Shown: piece after piece, positions 42,279 through 50,432 of the stretch | Layout: each line of letters starts with the position of its first letter | Position numbering within the stretch: the stretch's first letter is position 1 | DNA from: Negativicutes bacterium | GTDB taxonomy: Bacteria; Bacillota_C; Negativicutes; Sporomusales_B; JARLHX01 | Assembly: GCA_031292015.1 (NCBI GenBank) | Contig: JARLHY010000149.1 | Location: 1-53,566 of the forward strand | Direction of reading: 5' to 3' | DNA: 53,566 nt | Notes under the pieces: model-generated | Seen by the model: only the letters and a program-made list of their open reading frames with translations | Databases searched by the model: none | Told to the model about the DNA's origin: nothing | Translations under genes and position numbers: made by a program

Positions 42279-42962
42279 ATGATTGATAATGTAGAACAGA
42301 CCCTGCGTCCGGCCGAGACGCCGATGGTTCCGTATCCTGCGAAATATATCGATCTTGACAATGGCGAAAAACTGGTTGTTCACGAAGTGAACAGAGAAAC
42401 CGCGCCGCACTTGATGGAAGTAGTAAAGCCGCTGATGACCGTAGCCCAGGACTACTATGATATCGTTACCTCCCGCATTTATTCCGAACTGCTCGGCTGG
42501 TACCGCTACCGGGTAAAAGACGAATTCTGCCTGGTCGGAACCATCAACGGCGAAATCGTCGGCCTCGTCAACAGCCGCATGGTCGACGACAACGTCGGCA
42601 TGTCCTATCATACCCTCGCCGTTCGTCGCGGCGGCCGCATCGGCGCCCATCTGTTCGCAGCCAAAATGGAGCATCATCTTGATTATCTGAAACAAAAAGA
42701 AGTATGGATCGTAGCCGAGAGCCCGCATGGCATGCGTCGCTGGATGGAAGAATACGGCCTGGAGTTCCGTCCCTCCCAGTGGCATGAACTGGGCGGCGGC
42801 CCGACCTATGTCCTGACCAAGGAAATCTGGGACAAGAAAAAAGCAGACAAGTGCAAGGGCATCCGCCCTGTCCCCGCCGAGCTTCTCGAAACCGCAAAAA
42901 AACTCATCCTTCCCCAGTCCTATGTTCAGATCCCCGGCTACAACCGGAGCGTACACGCCTAA
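42279..42962 (+). CDS. GNAT-family acetyltransferase-like protein
   Basis: ATG 42279 follows AAAGGAGAG by 9 nt. The 227-residue protein has a GNAT-like core: strand CLVGTINGEIVGLVNSRMV, a beta-4 strand MSYHTLAVRRGGRIGAHLFAAKM that would form the acetyl-CoA pyrophosphate loop (RGGRIGA), and a C-terminal strand YGLEFRPSQWHELGGGPTYVLTKEIW. The N-terminal part includes a conserved-looking HEVNRETAPHLMEVVKPLM. The acceptor substrate is unknown. A structured leader precedes it and a hairpin follows, so it seems to be an independent unit. Confidence 0.78.
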   Translation: MIDNVEQTLRPAETPMVPYPAKYIDLDNGEKLVVHEVNRETAPHLMEVVKPLMTVAQDYYDIVTSRIYSELLGWYRYRVKDEFCLVGTINGEIVGLVNSRMVDDNVGMSYHTLAVRRGGRIGAHLFAAKMEHHLDYLKQKEVWIVAESPHGMRRWMEEYGLEFRPSQWHELGGGPTYVLTKEIWDKKKADKCKGIRPVPAELLETAKKLILPQSYVQIPGYNRSVHA

Positions 42963-42963
42963 G

Positions 42964-43005
42964 AAGAACGGGCGGCCGCCGGACAGGCGGCGGCTGCCCA
43001 TTCTT
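42964..43005 (+). terminator. GC-rich terminator-like hairpin
   Basis: The stem AAGAA-C-GGGC-GG-CCGCC pairs with GGCGG-CGGCT-GCCC-A-TTCTT around GGACA, starting immediately after the GNAT stop codon. The trailing T content is modest. Confidence 0.65.
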
Positions 43006-43343
43006 CCTCCTATGGAATTCTTCCTTTTTTATCGTTTATTCACAATTTTTTCCGGAACATCCTGTCTCTTGACTCAAGGAATTTATCTATAAAATTAAAC
43101 AGCGCGCCCGGCCGGACCTTCGGCCTTATTATACCGGCTAAAGCAGTCTTTCCTTCCAGGCGGGGCCAATGAGATACTTCCTTTTTCTCCTGTGTTCGTG
43201 TACAATATTGAAAGCGGATTGGCGAGGTTTATGAAAAGAATGAGCCAGTCAAAGTTTATGCACATAGATGTGCCATATGTTTGTAGAATATTTACAAATA
43301 GGGCCATCTATTTTTATTTACCATTCTAAGGAGGTGGACTGTT
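43006..43343. promoter_or_regulatory. Upstream region of the molybdenum hydroxylase operon with two palindromes
   Basis: No gene is present in these 338 bases. A possible sigma-A promoter is TTGACT (43069) with TAAAAT (43090-43095), at 15-bp spacing. A small GGCCG/CGGCC hairpin follows. Closer to the first gene are GCACA-TAGA-TGTGC (43260-43273) and TTTGTA-N7-TACAAA (43280-43298), either of which could bind the PucR regulator encoded in the same cluster. These are readings from symmetry alone. Confidence 0.4.
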
Positions 43344-44195
43344 TTGCACAAGTTCGAATACCACGAACCGAAAGCAATCGCTGACGTGATCTCCCTGCTT
43401 GAAACTTATGGCGATGAAGCCAAGATACTCGCGGGCGGAACCGATCTGATCGTTCGCTTTCGCAAAGGCTCTCTCGAACCCCAGCATATAATCGATATCA
43501 AAAAAATTCCTGGTACCGACTCTGTCCGCTTTTCTGAACAGGGGCTGGAAATCGGTCCTGCCGCGACAATGTACGACACCGAAAAATATTGTTCCCAGTT
43601 CCCAGAGTACCAAGTGCTGGCCCAGGCGATCCACAGCGTGGCCTCCTGCCAGATCCGGAACCGGGCAACCGTAATAGGAAATGTATGCAACGCCTCTCCC
43701 GCGGCCGACACGCTGCCGGCCCTCGTCGTCCTTGACGCCCAGGTGAGAATTGCCGGATCCGGCGGAAACCGGGTGGTCCTGCTGGAAAACTTTTTTGCCG
43801 GTCCGGGCAAGACCGTGCTGGCACCGGGCGAGCTGGTCACCGGCCTCCTGATTCCGCCTTTTACCGCCGCTGCCCGCGGTGTCTACCTGAAACACTCCCG
43901 CCGGCGGATGGTCGATCTGGCAACCGTCGGGCTGGCCGCCTTCAGCGATTCGCGGACCGTCCGCATCGCCCTCGGGGCCGTTGCCCCCACCGTCATCCGC
44001 GCCAAAGCGGCCGAACTGCTGCTGGCCGAAGAGGGGCTTACCCACGAAACAGCAGCCAAAGCCGCCCGGATGGTTCCACTTTCCGCCGCGCCAATCACCG
44101 ACATCCGCGCTTCCCGCGAATACCGCCTGGAAATGGTGGCGGTTTTGGCCGAGCGGGCCCTGCAGTCTTTAATCAGAGGTGAACAGCCATGCTGA
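43344..44195 (+). CDS. Molybdenum hydroxylase FAD subunit (XdhB/CoxM type)
   Basis: The TTG start lies 9 nt after AAGGAGGTG. The 283-residue protein is the medium subunit of a xanthine-dehydrogenase-family enzyme. The FAD-binding motifs are ILAGGTDLIVRFRKG (residues about 29-42) and IRNRATVIGNVCNASPAADTLPAL (about 103-126, with the CNASPAAD motif that contacts the isoalloxazine and pyrophosphate). A CO-dehydrogenase flavoprotein C-terminal domain follows. It transfers electrons from the iron-sulfur subunit to NAD or another acceptor. The stop overlaps the next gene by 7 bp (ATGCTGA), so the two are translationally coupled. The substrate of the complex is not shown by this subunit. Confidence 0.95.
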   Translation: MHKFEYHEPKAIADVISLLETYGDEAKILAGGTDLIVRFRKGSLEPQHIIDIKKIPGTDSVRFSEQGLEIGPAATMYDTEKYCSQFPEYQVLAQAIHSVASCQIRNRATVIGNVCNASPAADTLPALVVLDAQVRIAGSGGNRVVLLENFFAGPGKTVLAPGELVTGLLIPPFTAAARGVYLKHSRRRMVDLATVGLAAFSDSRTVRIALGAVAPTVIRAKAAELLLAEEGLTHETAAKAARMVPLSAAPITDIRASREYRLEMVAVLAERALQSLIRGEQPC

Positions 44196-44665
44196 CAATG
44201 AAGACAATAACGATGACCGTCAACGGCCACCGGGAGCAGTTGACCATTCCCACCAACCGCACCCTCCTCACCGTCCTTCGGGAAGACCTGGAGCTGACCG
44301 GCGCCAAGCCGGGCTGCGAAGCAGGCGAATGCGGCGCCTGCACCGTTCTGATCAACGACCATCCGGTGAATTCCTGCATGGTGCTGGGCGTGGAGATGGA
44401 CGGCGCCCGGATCATCACCATCGAAGGACTGTCCGGGCCTGACGGACTTGACGAAATGCAGCAGGCCTTTGTTGATAATTTCGCCCTGCAGTGCGGCTAC
44501 TGCACCCCAGGCATGATTCTCATGGGGAAGGCGCTGCTGGCCCAAAATCCCCACCCAACAGAAGAAGAAGTCAAAGAATTCATCAGCGGCAACCTTTGCC
44601 GCTGCACCGGCTATGAGAATATCGTCCGGGCGATCATGGCGGTCGCCGCACACACCAGGAGGTGA
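44189..44665 (+). CDS. Molybdenum hydroxylase [2Fe-2S] subunit
   Basis: The 158-residue small subunit has two [2Fe-2S] cluster sites: a plant-ferredoxin-type set Cys43, Cys48, Cys51 and Cys63 (GCEAGECGACT), and a second set Cys102, Cys105, Cys137 and Cys139 (QCGYCTPGMI and NLCRCTGYENI) in the four-helix domain near the molybdopterin. It relays electrons from the molybdenum site to FAD. AGAGGTGA lies upstream of the ATG. The preceding gene overlaps it, and the large subunit starts 5 bp after its stop, which confirms one operon and one heterotrimer. Confidence 0.97.
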   Translation: MLTMKTITMTVNGHREQLTIPTNRTLLTVLREDLELTGAKPGCEAGECGACTVLINDHPVNSCMVLGVEMDGARIITIEGLSGPDGLDEMQQAFVDNFALQCGYCTPGMILMGKALLAQNPHPTEEEVKEFISGNLCRCTGYENIVRAIMAVAAHTRR

Positions 44666-44670
44666 GCCAA

Positions 44671-47103
44671 ATGAAGGAATACAGCGTAATCGGCCATAGT
44701 CCGAAACGTATCGACAGTCTGGAAAAGGTTACCGGGGCCGCCAAATTCGTCGATGACATCCAGTTTGGCAAACGAACCCTGATGGTCAAAATCCTGCGCA
44801 GCCCCCACGCTCATGCCCGCATCCTCAGTGTTGACAAAGCCGCCGCCCTGCGCCTGCCTGGTGTCAGAGCCGTCATCTGCGGCTCCGACCCGGAGGCTTC
44901 CGGAAAAATGGGCCTGTATCTTGCCGACCGGGAGGTCTATGCCCGGGACCGGGTGCGTTTTGTCGGCGAGCCGGTAGCGGGGGTTGCGGCTGAAACGGTG
45001 GAGATCGCCGCGGAAGCCCTGAAGCTGATCCGGGTGGAGTACGAAGTGCTGCCGGGGGTATTCGATCCGGTGGCCGGAGCCAAAATCACCACCGGCCCTC
45101 TGGTCCACGACCGGCCCAGTTCCACCGATCTGTGGTGGCAAGGCATGCATTGCCTCACCGTCAAGCCCAGCGCCGGTGAGGGAACTCTGCTGCACGACCA
45201 CCTGTCGGGTTACACCTGCGCTCCTTTCATCCATCCGGTGCCTGGCACCAACATCTCAAATCACTTCAAACTGCGCAAAGGCGATATGGACCAGGGTTTT
45301 GCCTCGGCCGACCATATTGCCGAAAATATTTTCTATGTTCCTCATATCCAGCACTGTCAGATCGAAAATCACGGCGCTATCGCTCTTTTCGACCAGGCCG
45401 GCAACCTCACCCTCTGGGCCTCCAGCCAGTCCCCCAACGCCGTGCGCAAGATCCTGTCCGAAGGCTTCGGACTGCCGATGAACAAGATCCGTGTCATCTC
45501 GTCTTATGTCGGCGGCGGCTTCGGCGGCAAGGCCGGCGTGACCACCGAAGGTCTTGTTGTACCCCTGGCGATGCAGCTGCCGGGCCATCATATCAAACTC
45601 GCCCTGACCCGGGAGGAAACCTTTCAGACCACCTTCGTCCGTCAGGGCCTTGTGGCCAAGCTTAAGACCGGGGCCACGAAAGACGGCAAAATCGTGGCAA
45701 CCCGGGCAGAGCTGTACTGGGATGCCGGCGCCTACACCGAATACGGCGTCAACATGACCCGCAGCGGCGGCTATTGTGCCTCCGGCCCCTATGAAATCCC
45801 CAACATGCATGTCGACTCCTACTGCGTCTACACCAATCACCCGGTGGGCGGACCGATGCGCGGCTTTGCCATGCCGGAGATTCACTGGGCCATTGAGCAG
45901 CAAATGGATATCCTGGCCGAGCAGGTGGGCATCGACCCCCTGGAGTTCCGGCTGATCAACGCGCTGCGCGAAGGCAGCATCTCCTCTTATGGCGTGCCGA
46001 TGCACGGCGCCACCCTGCCCGACACCCTCGCCGCCGTCAAGGAAAAATGCGGCTGGGGCGGCCCCAAACCCGCGCCTTCCGCCCCCCACAAAGCCGTGGG
46101 CCGCGGCGTGGCGTCGATGTTCAAAGCCCCTTCCATGCCCCCCAACGCGCAGTCTTCGGCAGTTCTCAAATTTAACGAGGACGGCACCGTCAACCTGTTG
46201 ACCACCGCCTGCGACATCGGACAGGGCGCCATGACCGCTTTGGCTCAGATTGCCGCCGAAGAACTGGGTATTCCTCTTGCCTGGATCAAGACCAACCTCC
46301 CGGATACCGACTACACCCCCTACGAATGGCAGACTGTCGCCAGCCGCATCAGCTATTCCGCCGGCAACGCCGTGTGGCGCGCCGCCAAGGACGCCAGGGC
46401 TCAACTGGTGGAAACCGGGGCTGTCGTCCTGGGAGTGGGGCGCGATGAAGTCTCGATTCGCAAAAGCTATGTCTATGAGATCAAGAACCCCGAACACCGC
46501 GTGGATGTGGTCGATATCGCCATGGGTTATCTCACCGCCCAGGGAGCGGTCGGGGCTCCGGTGGTCGGACGGGGCCAATTTGTCCCTGAAGGCCTGACCG
46601 GCCTTGACAAGGAGACCGGCCAAGAGGTCGGCGGCGGCAAAGGTCCGGCTCCTTTTTACACCTTCGGTACCCAGGTGGCGGATATCGAAGTCGATACCCA
46701 GACAGGTGAGATCACCGTGAAACGGGTCACCGCCGCCTATGAAGTCGGAAAAGTGATCAACCGGGAGATGTGTGTCGCCCAGGTCCAGGGAGGCATCATT
46801 CAAGGTCTGAGCTCGGCCTTGTTCGAACAGCTGATCCTGGAAAACGGGAAGCCGAGGAACAACGATTTTGTCGATTACAAGATCGCCACAGCCTTCGACA
46901 TCCCGGTGATGGATGTCATCCTCCTCGAGACATCGCCTCAACCGGATGGTCCTTTTGGTGCCAAAGGGGTCGCAGAGCCGACCATGGTTCCCACCGCACC
47001 GGCTATTGCCAACGCCCTGTACGACGCGCTGGGAATCCGGATCCGGGACCTGCCTTTGACTGCCGAAAAAGTGCTGGCTGCCCTGAAGGAAAAAAAGAAG
47101 TGA
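44671..47103 (+). CDS. Molybdenum hydroxylase molybdopterin subunit (xanthine dehydrogenase family, non-canonical substrate site)
   Basis: ATG 44671 is well spaced from AGGAGGTGA; a GTG at 44662 lies within that site. The 810-residue catalytic subunit has the aldehyde oxidase/xanthine dehydrogenase large-subunit layout: KVTGAAKFVDDIQ at the N-terminus, the molybdopterin loop SYVGGGFGGKAGV (GGGFGGK at about 281-287) and the catalytic Glu in GAKGVAEPTMVPTAPAIANA near the C-terminus. In bovine xanthine oxidase the motif continues GGGFGGKE, whose Glu802 binds purine; here that residue is Ala. The Arg880 region reads GPMRGFAMPE instead of AFRGFG. The family assignment is firm, but hypoxanthine or xanthine as the natural substrate is doubtful. 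Confidence 0.95.
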   Translation: MKEYSVIGHSPKRIDSLEKVTGAAKFVDDIQFGKRTLMVKILRSPHAHARILSVDKAAALRLPGVRAVICGSDPEASGKMGLYLADREVYARDRVRFVGEPVAGVAAETVEIAAEALKLIRVEYEVLPGVFDPVAGAKITTGPLVHDRPSSTDLWWQGMHCLTVKPSAGEGTLLHDHLSGYTCAPFIHPVPGTNISNHFKLRKGDMDQGFASADHIAENIFYVPHIQHCQIENHGAIALFDQAGNLTLWASSQSPNAVRKILSEGFGLPMNKIRVISSYVGGGFGGKAGVTTEGLVVPLAMQLPGHHIKLALTREETFQTTFVRQGLVAKLKTGATKDGKIVATRAELYWDAGAYTEYGVNMTRSGGYCASGPYEIPNMHVDSYCVYTNHPVGGPMRGFAMPEIHWAIEQQMDILAEQVGIDPLEFRLINALREGSISSYGVPMHGATLPDTLAAVKEKCGWGGPKPAPSAPHKAVGRGVASMFKAPSMPPNAQSSAVLKFNEDGTVNLLTTACDIGQGAMTALAQIAAEELGIPLAWIKTNLPDTDYTPYEWQTVASRISYSAGNAVWRAAKDARAQLVETGAVVLGVGRDEVSIRKSYVYEIKNPEHRVDVVDIAMGYLTAQGAVGAPVVGRGQFVPEGLTGLDKETGQEVGGGKGPAPFYTFGTQVADIEVDTQTGEITVKRVTAAYEVGKVINREMCVAQVQGGIIQGLSSALFEQLILENGKPRNNDFVDYKIATAFDIPVMDVILLETSPQPDGPFGAKGVAEPTMVPTAPAIANALYDALGIRIRDLPLTAEKVLAALKEKKK

Positions 47104-47114
47104 GGTGCTAATTG

Positions 47115-48395
47115 ATGGAAAAAAGAATGATCCATGTAGAGGAAAAACTCCCTATTCTCCAAACCATTCCTCTCAGCTTGCAGCACTTGTTCGCCATGTT
47201 TGGCGCGACGGTGCTGGTCCCCTTCCTGTTCAAGGTTAACCCCGCCACCTCCCTGCTGATGAACGGTATCGGCACCCTGATTTATCTTATTGTCTCCAAA
47301 GGGAAAATCCCGGCCTATCTGGGGTCCAGCTTCGCTTTCATCGCTCCGGTTTTCGCCGTGATGGCCGCCTTTGGCCCCGGCGGCTACTCGGCGGCCCAGG
47401 GTGGATTCATCGTATTCGGTCTGTTCTTTATTGTGGTTTCATTCATCATACGTGCTTTCGGCGTTGACTGGATCGATGTCATATTCCCCCCCGCCGCTAT
47501 GGGTGCCATTGTTGCCATCATCGGCCTTGAACTTGCTCCGGTGGCCACCGAGATGGCGGGCCTGACCGGAAAGCTGATTGAACAGCTGCACATCCCCTAC
47601 GCCACCGCCATCACCGTCTCTATGTTCACCCTGGCGGTGACCATCCTCGGCTCGGTGCTGCTCCGCGGCTTCCTGTCGGTTATCCCTGTTCTCATCGGGG
47701 TCATCGCCGGCTATGTTCTCTCCCTGTTCATGGGCATCGTCGACCTGAGCTCGGTCGCCAGTGCTCCGTGGTTTGAGGTTCCGACCCTTTACGCCCCAAC
47801 CTTCGACATTAACGCCATCCTGATGATCGCTCCCGCCATGCTGGTCGTTCTGGCCGAGCACATCGGCCATCTGGTTGTCACCGGCAACATCGTCGAGCGC
47901 GATCTTATCAAAGATCCCGGCCTGCAGTGGTCGCTCCTCGGTGACGGCATCTCCAACGTTCTGTCCGGTTTTGTCGGTGCAACCCCCAACACCACCTATG
48001 GTGAGAACATTGGCGTCATGGCCATCACCAAAGTCTTCAGCGTCTGGGTCATCGGCGGCGCAGCCGTTATCGCCGTGGCCATCTCCTTTGTCGGCAAACT
48101 GGCGGCCCTGATCCGCAGTATTCCCGTTCCGGTCATGGGCGGCGTCTGCATCCTTCTTTTCGGGGTCATCGCCGCAGCCGGTATCAGGATGCTGATCGAG
48201 AAGAAAGTGGATTACACCAAGGCGAGAAACCTCATCCTGACCTCGGTGGTTCTGGTCAGCGGTATCAGCGGTGCAGCCGTGAAATTCGGCACCGTGGAAC
48301 TAAAGGGCATGGCGCTCGGCACCGCGGTGGCGATCGTCATCAGCCTGATGTTCGAGCTTTTCAGCAGAATGGGTATTCTCAACGACGGCGACTGA
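47115..48395 (+). CDS. uraA: Uracil-type permease (NCS2/UraA family)
   Basis: ATG 47115 follows GAGGTG; the TTG one codon earlier is closer to it. The 426-residue protein has the NCS2 fold with about fourteen membrane segments. Uracil-permease signatures are visible: LQHLFAMFGATVLVPF in helix 1, AYLGSSFAFIAP in helix 3, an acidic transport residue in MLVVLAEHIGHL, and TPNTTYGENIGVMAITKVFS in helix 10. The last is the UraA form; purine and xanthine transporters carry a different motif there. The gene is 11 bp after the hydroxylase large subunit, so import and oxidation are co-expressed. It would drive proton-coupled uptake of uracil or a similar pyrimidine. Confidence 0.92.
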   Translation: MEKRMIHVEEKLPILQTIPLSLQHLFAMFGATVLVPFLFKVNPATSLLMNGIGTLIYLIVSKGKIPAYLGSSFAFIAPVFAVMAAFGPGGYSAAQGGFIVFGLFFIVVSFIIRAFGVDWIDVIFPPAAMGAIVAIIGLELAPVATEMAGLTGKLIEQLHIPYATAITVSMFTLAVTILGSVLLRGFLSVIPVLIGVIAGYVLSLFMGIVDLSSVASAPWFEVPTLYAPTFDINAILMIAPAMLVVLAEHIGHLVVTGNIVERDLIKDPGLQWSLLGDGISNVLSGFVGATPNTTYGENIGVMAITKVFSVWVIGGAAVIAVAISFVGKLAALIRSIPVPVMGGVCILLFGVIAAAGIRMLIEKKVDYTKARNLILTSVVLVSGISGAAVKFGTVELKGMALGTAVAIVISLMFELFSRMGILNDGD

Positions 48396-48422
48396 CCTTC
48401 GACACCGAAATGATTGCAAGGC

Positions 48423-48455
48423 AGGAGAGATGCCCGCAAGGCAGGCATCTCTCCT
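48423..48455 (+). repeat. Hairpin between the permease and pucR genes
   Basis: AGGAGAGATGCC (48423-48434) and GGCATCTCTCCT (48444-48455) pair perfectly across a 9-nt loop. No T-run follows, so it may separate the transcripts by processing or weak termination. The pucR gene begins 38 bp later. Confidence 0.65.
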
Positions 48456-48492
48456 CCTCATGGTGGTCTCACAGCTGAGGGGAGGAATATCC

Positions 48493-50190
48493 ATGCCCCG
48501 GGATCTCGGGATACCGCTCAAGGAGATACTGGCCCACCCCAGTTTTGCCCATGCCCGTCTGGTGGGTGGTGCAGCCGGCATCGACCGGCTGGTGAAATAC
48601 GTCAATGTGATGGAAGTGCCGGATATCACCGAATGGGTGAAAGAAGGAGAACTGCTTCTTACCACCGTCTACGCCCTCCGCAACGACATTGGCGCCCAAT
48701 CCAGGCTGATTCCCGAGCTGGCTGCGAAAAAACTGGCCGGCCTGGCCATCAAGCCCGGCCGCTATATCGAAAAAATTCCCGATATTATGATCGCCCAGGC
48801 CGATGAATACAAGCTCCCCCTTATCGAACTGCCGCTGGTGACTTCTTTTTCCGATATCATCAACCCCATCACCAGCGAAATCCTGGATCATCAGGCCATG
48901 ATCCTCCGCCAGGCCGACGAGGTTCACGCCAAACTCAGTCAGGTCGTTCTGGAAGGCGGCAGCTTGCCGGAAATCGCGGCAGCACTGTCCCAGCTTCTTC
49001 ATGACAACATGGTGATCATCGAGAACAGCCTCGGCGAAATCGTCGCCAAGGCAGCCGACGGCGACCAGGATATAGACCCCGGTCTGGCACTGTTGGCCCG
49101 CGGCAAAGGCGGCGACGACCCCGGCCAGATCTGGCGCGGGAAATCTGCTCTCGCCGACGGCGAAACCGGCTTTGCCCGGCTGAGTATCTGCGCCGGCAAG
49201 AAATGCTATGGCGTGATTACGGTGTACGAGACATCCCGCGACCTGTCAGGACGGGACGAAATTACCATTGAACGGGCCGCCACCGTCGCTGCCCTGGAAA
49301 TGGTCAACAGACTGGCGATCAACGCGGTAGAAACCCGCTATTATAATGAATTTATCAATGAAATGCTGATGGCTGATCCTTCGGAAGAGAAAAGCCTGCG
49401 TCAGCGGGCCAAGGATCTGGGTCTTGATCTTGGCCGGATCCAGAGCGCCGCGGTCATACATATCGTCAATCTGCAGGCGGAAGGAAACGGCAGCCGCCTT
49501 GAACTCGGCGACGACAGCGAAGACGACAAGATCATTGTCCTGCAGCACGTGGTTCAGAGCCTGAAAGACCGCTTCCCGGAAGTGGCGATAGGCTACAAGT
49601 ACGACAGCATCCTCCTGTTCCTGTCCAAGCCGCGGGCTGGCGGAACGGAGACCGATAAAAGCAGGATCCGGGGTATCCAGGAGTATGTGGAAGAGCGGCT
49701 CAGAGGCATCTATCCCGCGTCCCGCGTCCTGGTCGGCGCCGGGCGCCCCGGCAACGGGCTGGCGGCACTCCAAAACAGCTACCGCGAAGCCCTCAGAGCC
49801 TATCAACTGGGACAGGCTGTCTGGCCGGACCAGAATATTTATTATTTCGGCGACCTCGGCGTCTACCGGCTGCTGGCCAGCATCACCGACGAAAACGCCC
49901 TCCGGATCTTCGTGGAAGAGACCATCGGACCCATTCTGGCGTACGACCAGAAAAAAGACAGCGAACTGTTGAAAACCCTGGAACGCTACTTTGAATGCCA
50001 GGGAAACCTGCGAAAAGTGTCGGAATCGATGTTCGTCCATTACAACACTGTTCTGTACCGCCTTGACAGGGTTGCCGCCCTGATCGGCGCAGACCTGGGA
50101 GACCCTGCGGTCTGCCTCAACCTCCAGCTTGGACTGAAGGCGTACAGATTACTGGAAACTTCTTGGTTAAAACCTACAAAAACTCAATAA
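48493..50190 (+). CDS. pucR: PucR family transcriptional regulator
   Basis: ATG 48493 follows GGGGAGGA; the frame extends upstream to 48430 through the hairpin without another good start. The 565-residue protein has the complete PucR architecture: N-terminal PucR ligand domain (about 5-130, with LPLKEILAHPSF-like opening and VPDITEWVKEGELLLTT), a CdaR/GGDEF-like middle domain (about 300-450) and a C-terminal HTH_30 (about 505-565, NLRKVSESMFVHYNTVLYRL). In Bacillus PucR activates purine catabolism genes; relatives respond to other nitrogen sources. It sits between the hydroxylase-permease operon and fdrA and is the obvious regulator of both. The effector is unknown. Confidence 0.95.
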   Translation: MPRDLGIPLKEILAHPSFAHARLVGGAAGIDRLVKYVNVMEVPDITEWVKEGELLLTTVYALRNDIGAQSRLIPELAAKKLAGLAIKPGRYIEKIPDIMIAQADEYKLPLIELPLVTSFSDIINPITSEILDHQAMILRQADEVHAKLSQVVLEGGSLPEIAAALSQLLHDNMVIIENSLGEIVAKAADGDQDIDPGLALLARGKGGDDPGQIWRGKSALADGETGFARLSICAGKKCYGVITVYETSRDLSGRDEITIERAATVAALEMVNRLAINAVETRYYNEFINEMLMADPSEEKSLRQRAKDLGLDLGRIQSAAVIHIVNLQAEGNGSRLELGDDSEDDKIIVLQHVVQSLKDRFPEVAIGYKYDSILLFLSKPRAGGTETDKSRIRGIQEYVEERLRGIYPASRVLVGAGRPGNGLAALQNSYREALRAYQLGQAVWPDQNIYYFGDLGVYRLLASITDENALRIFVEETIGPILAYDQKKDSELLKTLERYFECQGNLRKVSESMFVHYNTVLYRLDRVAALIGADLGDPAVCLNLQLGLKAYRLLETSWLKPTKTQ

Positions 50191-50432
50191 ATATATGCCG
50201 ATTATTTATATACTATTTACATAGGAATTCACAGGACTTAGTGCCAATATAGTAGTAGGGAGCTTTAGCTTTGCGCCGGATGAACGATACTGCGCGTTCT
50301 TTTTTGCCAATCGGTATATAATTTTATCCGGCCGGGACATCTTAGAGGGACAGAACATCCCGCCTTTTGCCCGTCTTTTGTTTGGATGAAAGACAAGGCC
50401 TGGGGCGTTTTGAAAAGCAAGGGGGGACAACA

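Noticed and set aside
45256..46941. 561-codon minus-strand open frame antisense to the molybdopterin subunit
   Set aside because: It is a shadow of a clearly real gene in GC-rich DNA. Its translation resembles no family and has no ribosome binding site.
50290..50330. Promoter TTGCCA / TATAAT before fdrA
   Set aside because: The two boxes are 7 bp apart, far from the needed 16-18 bp.
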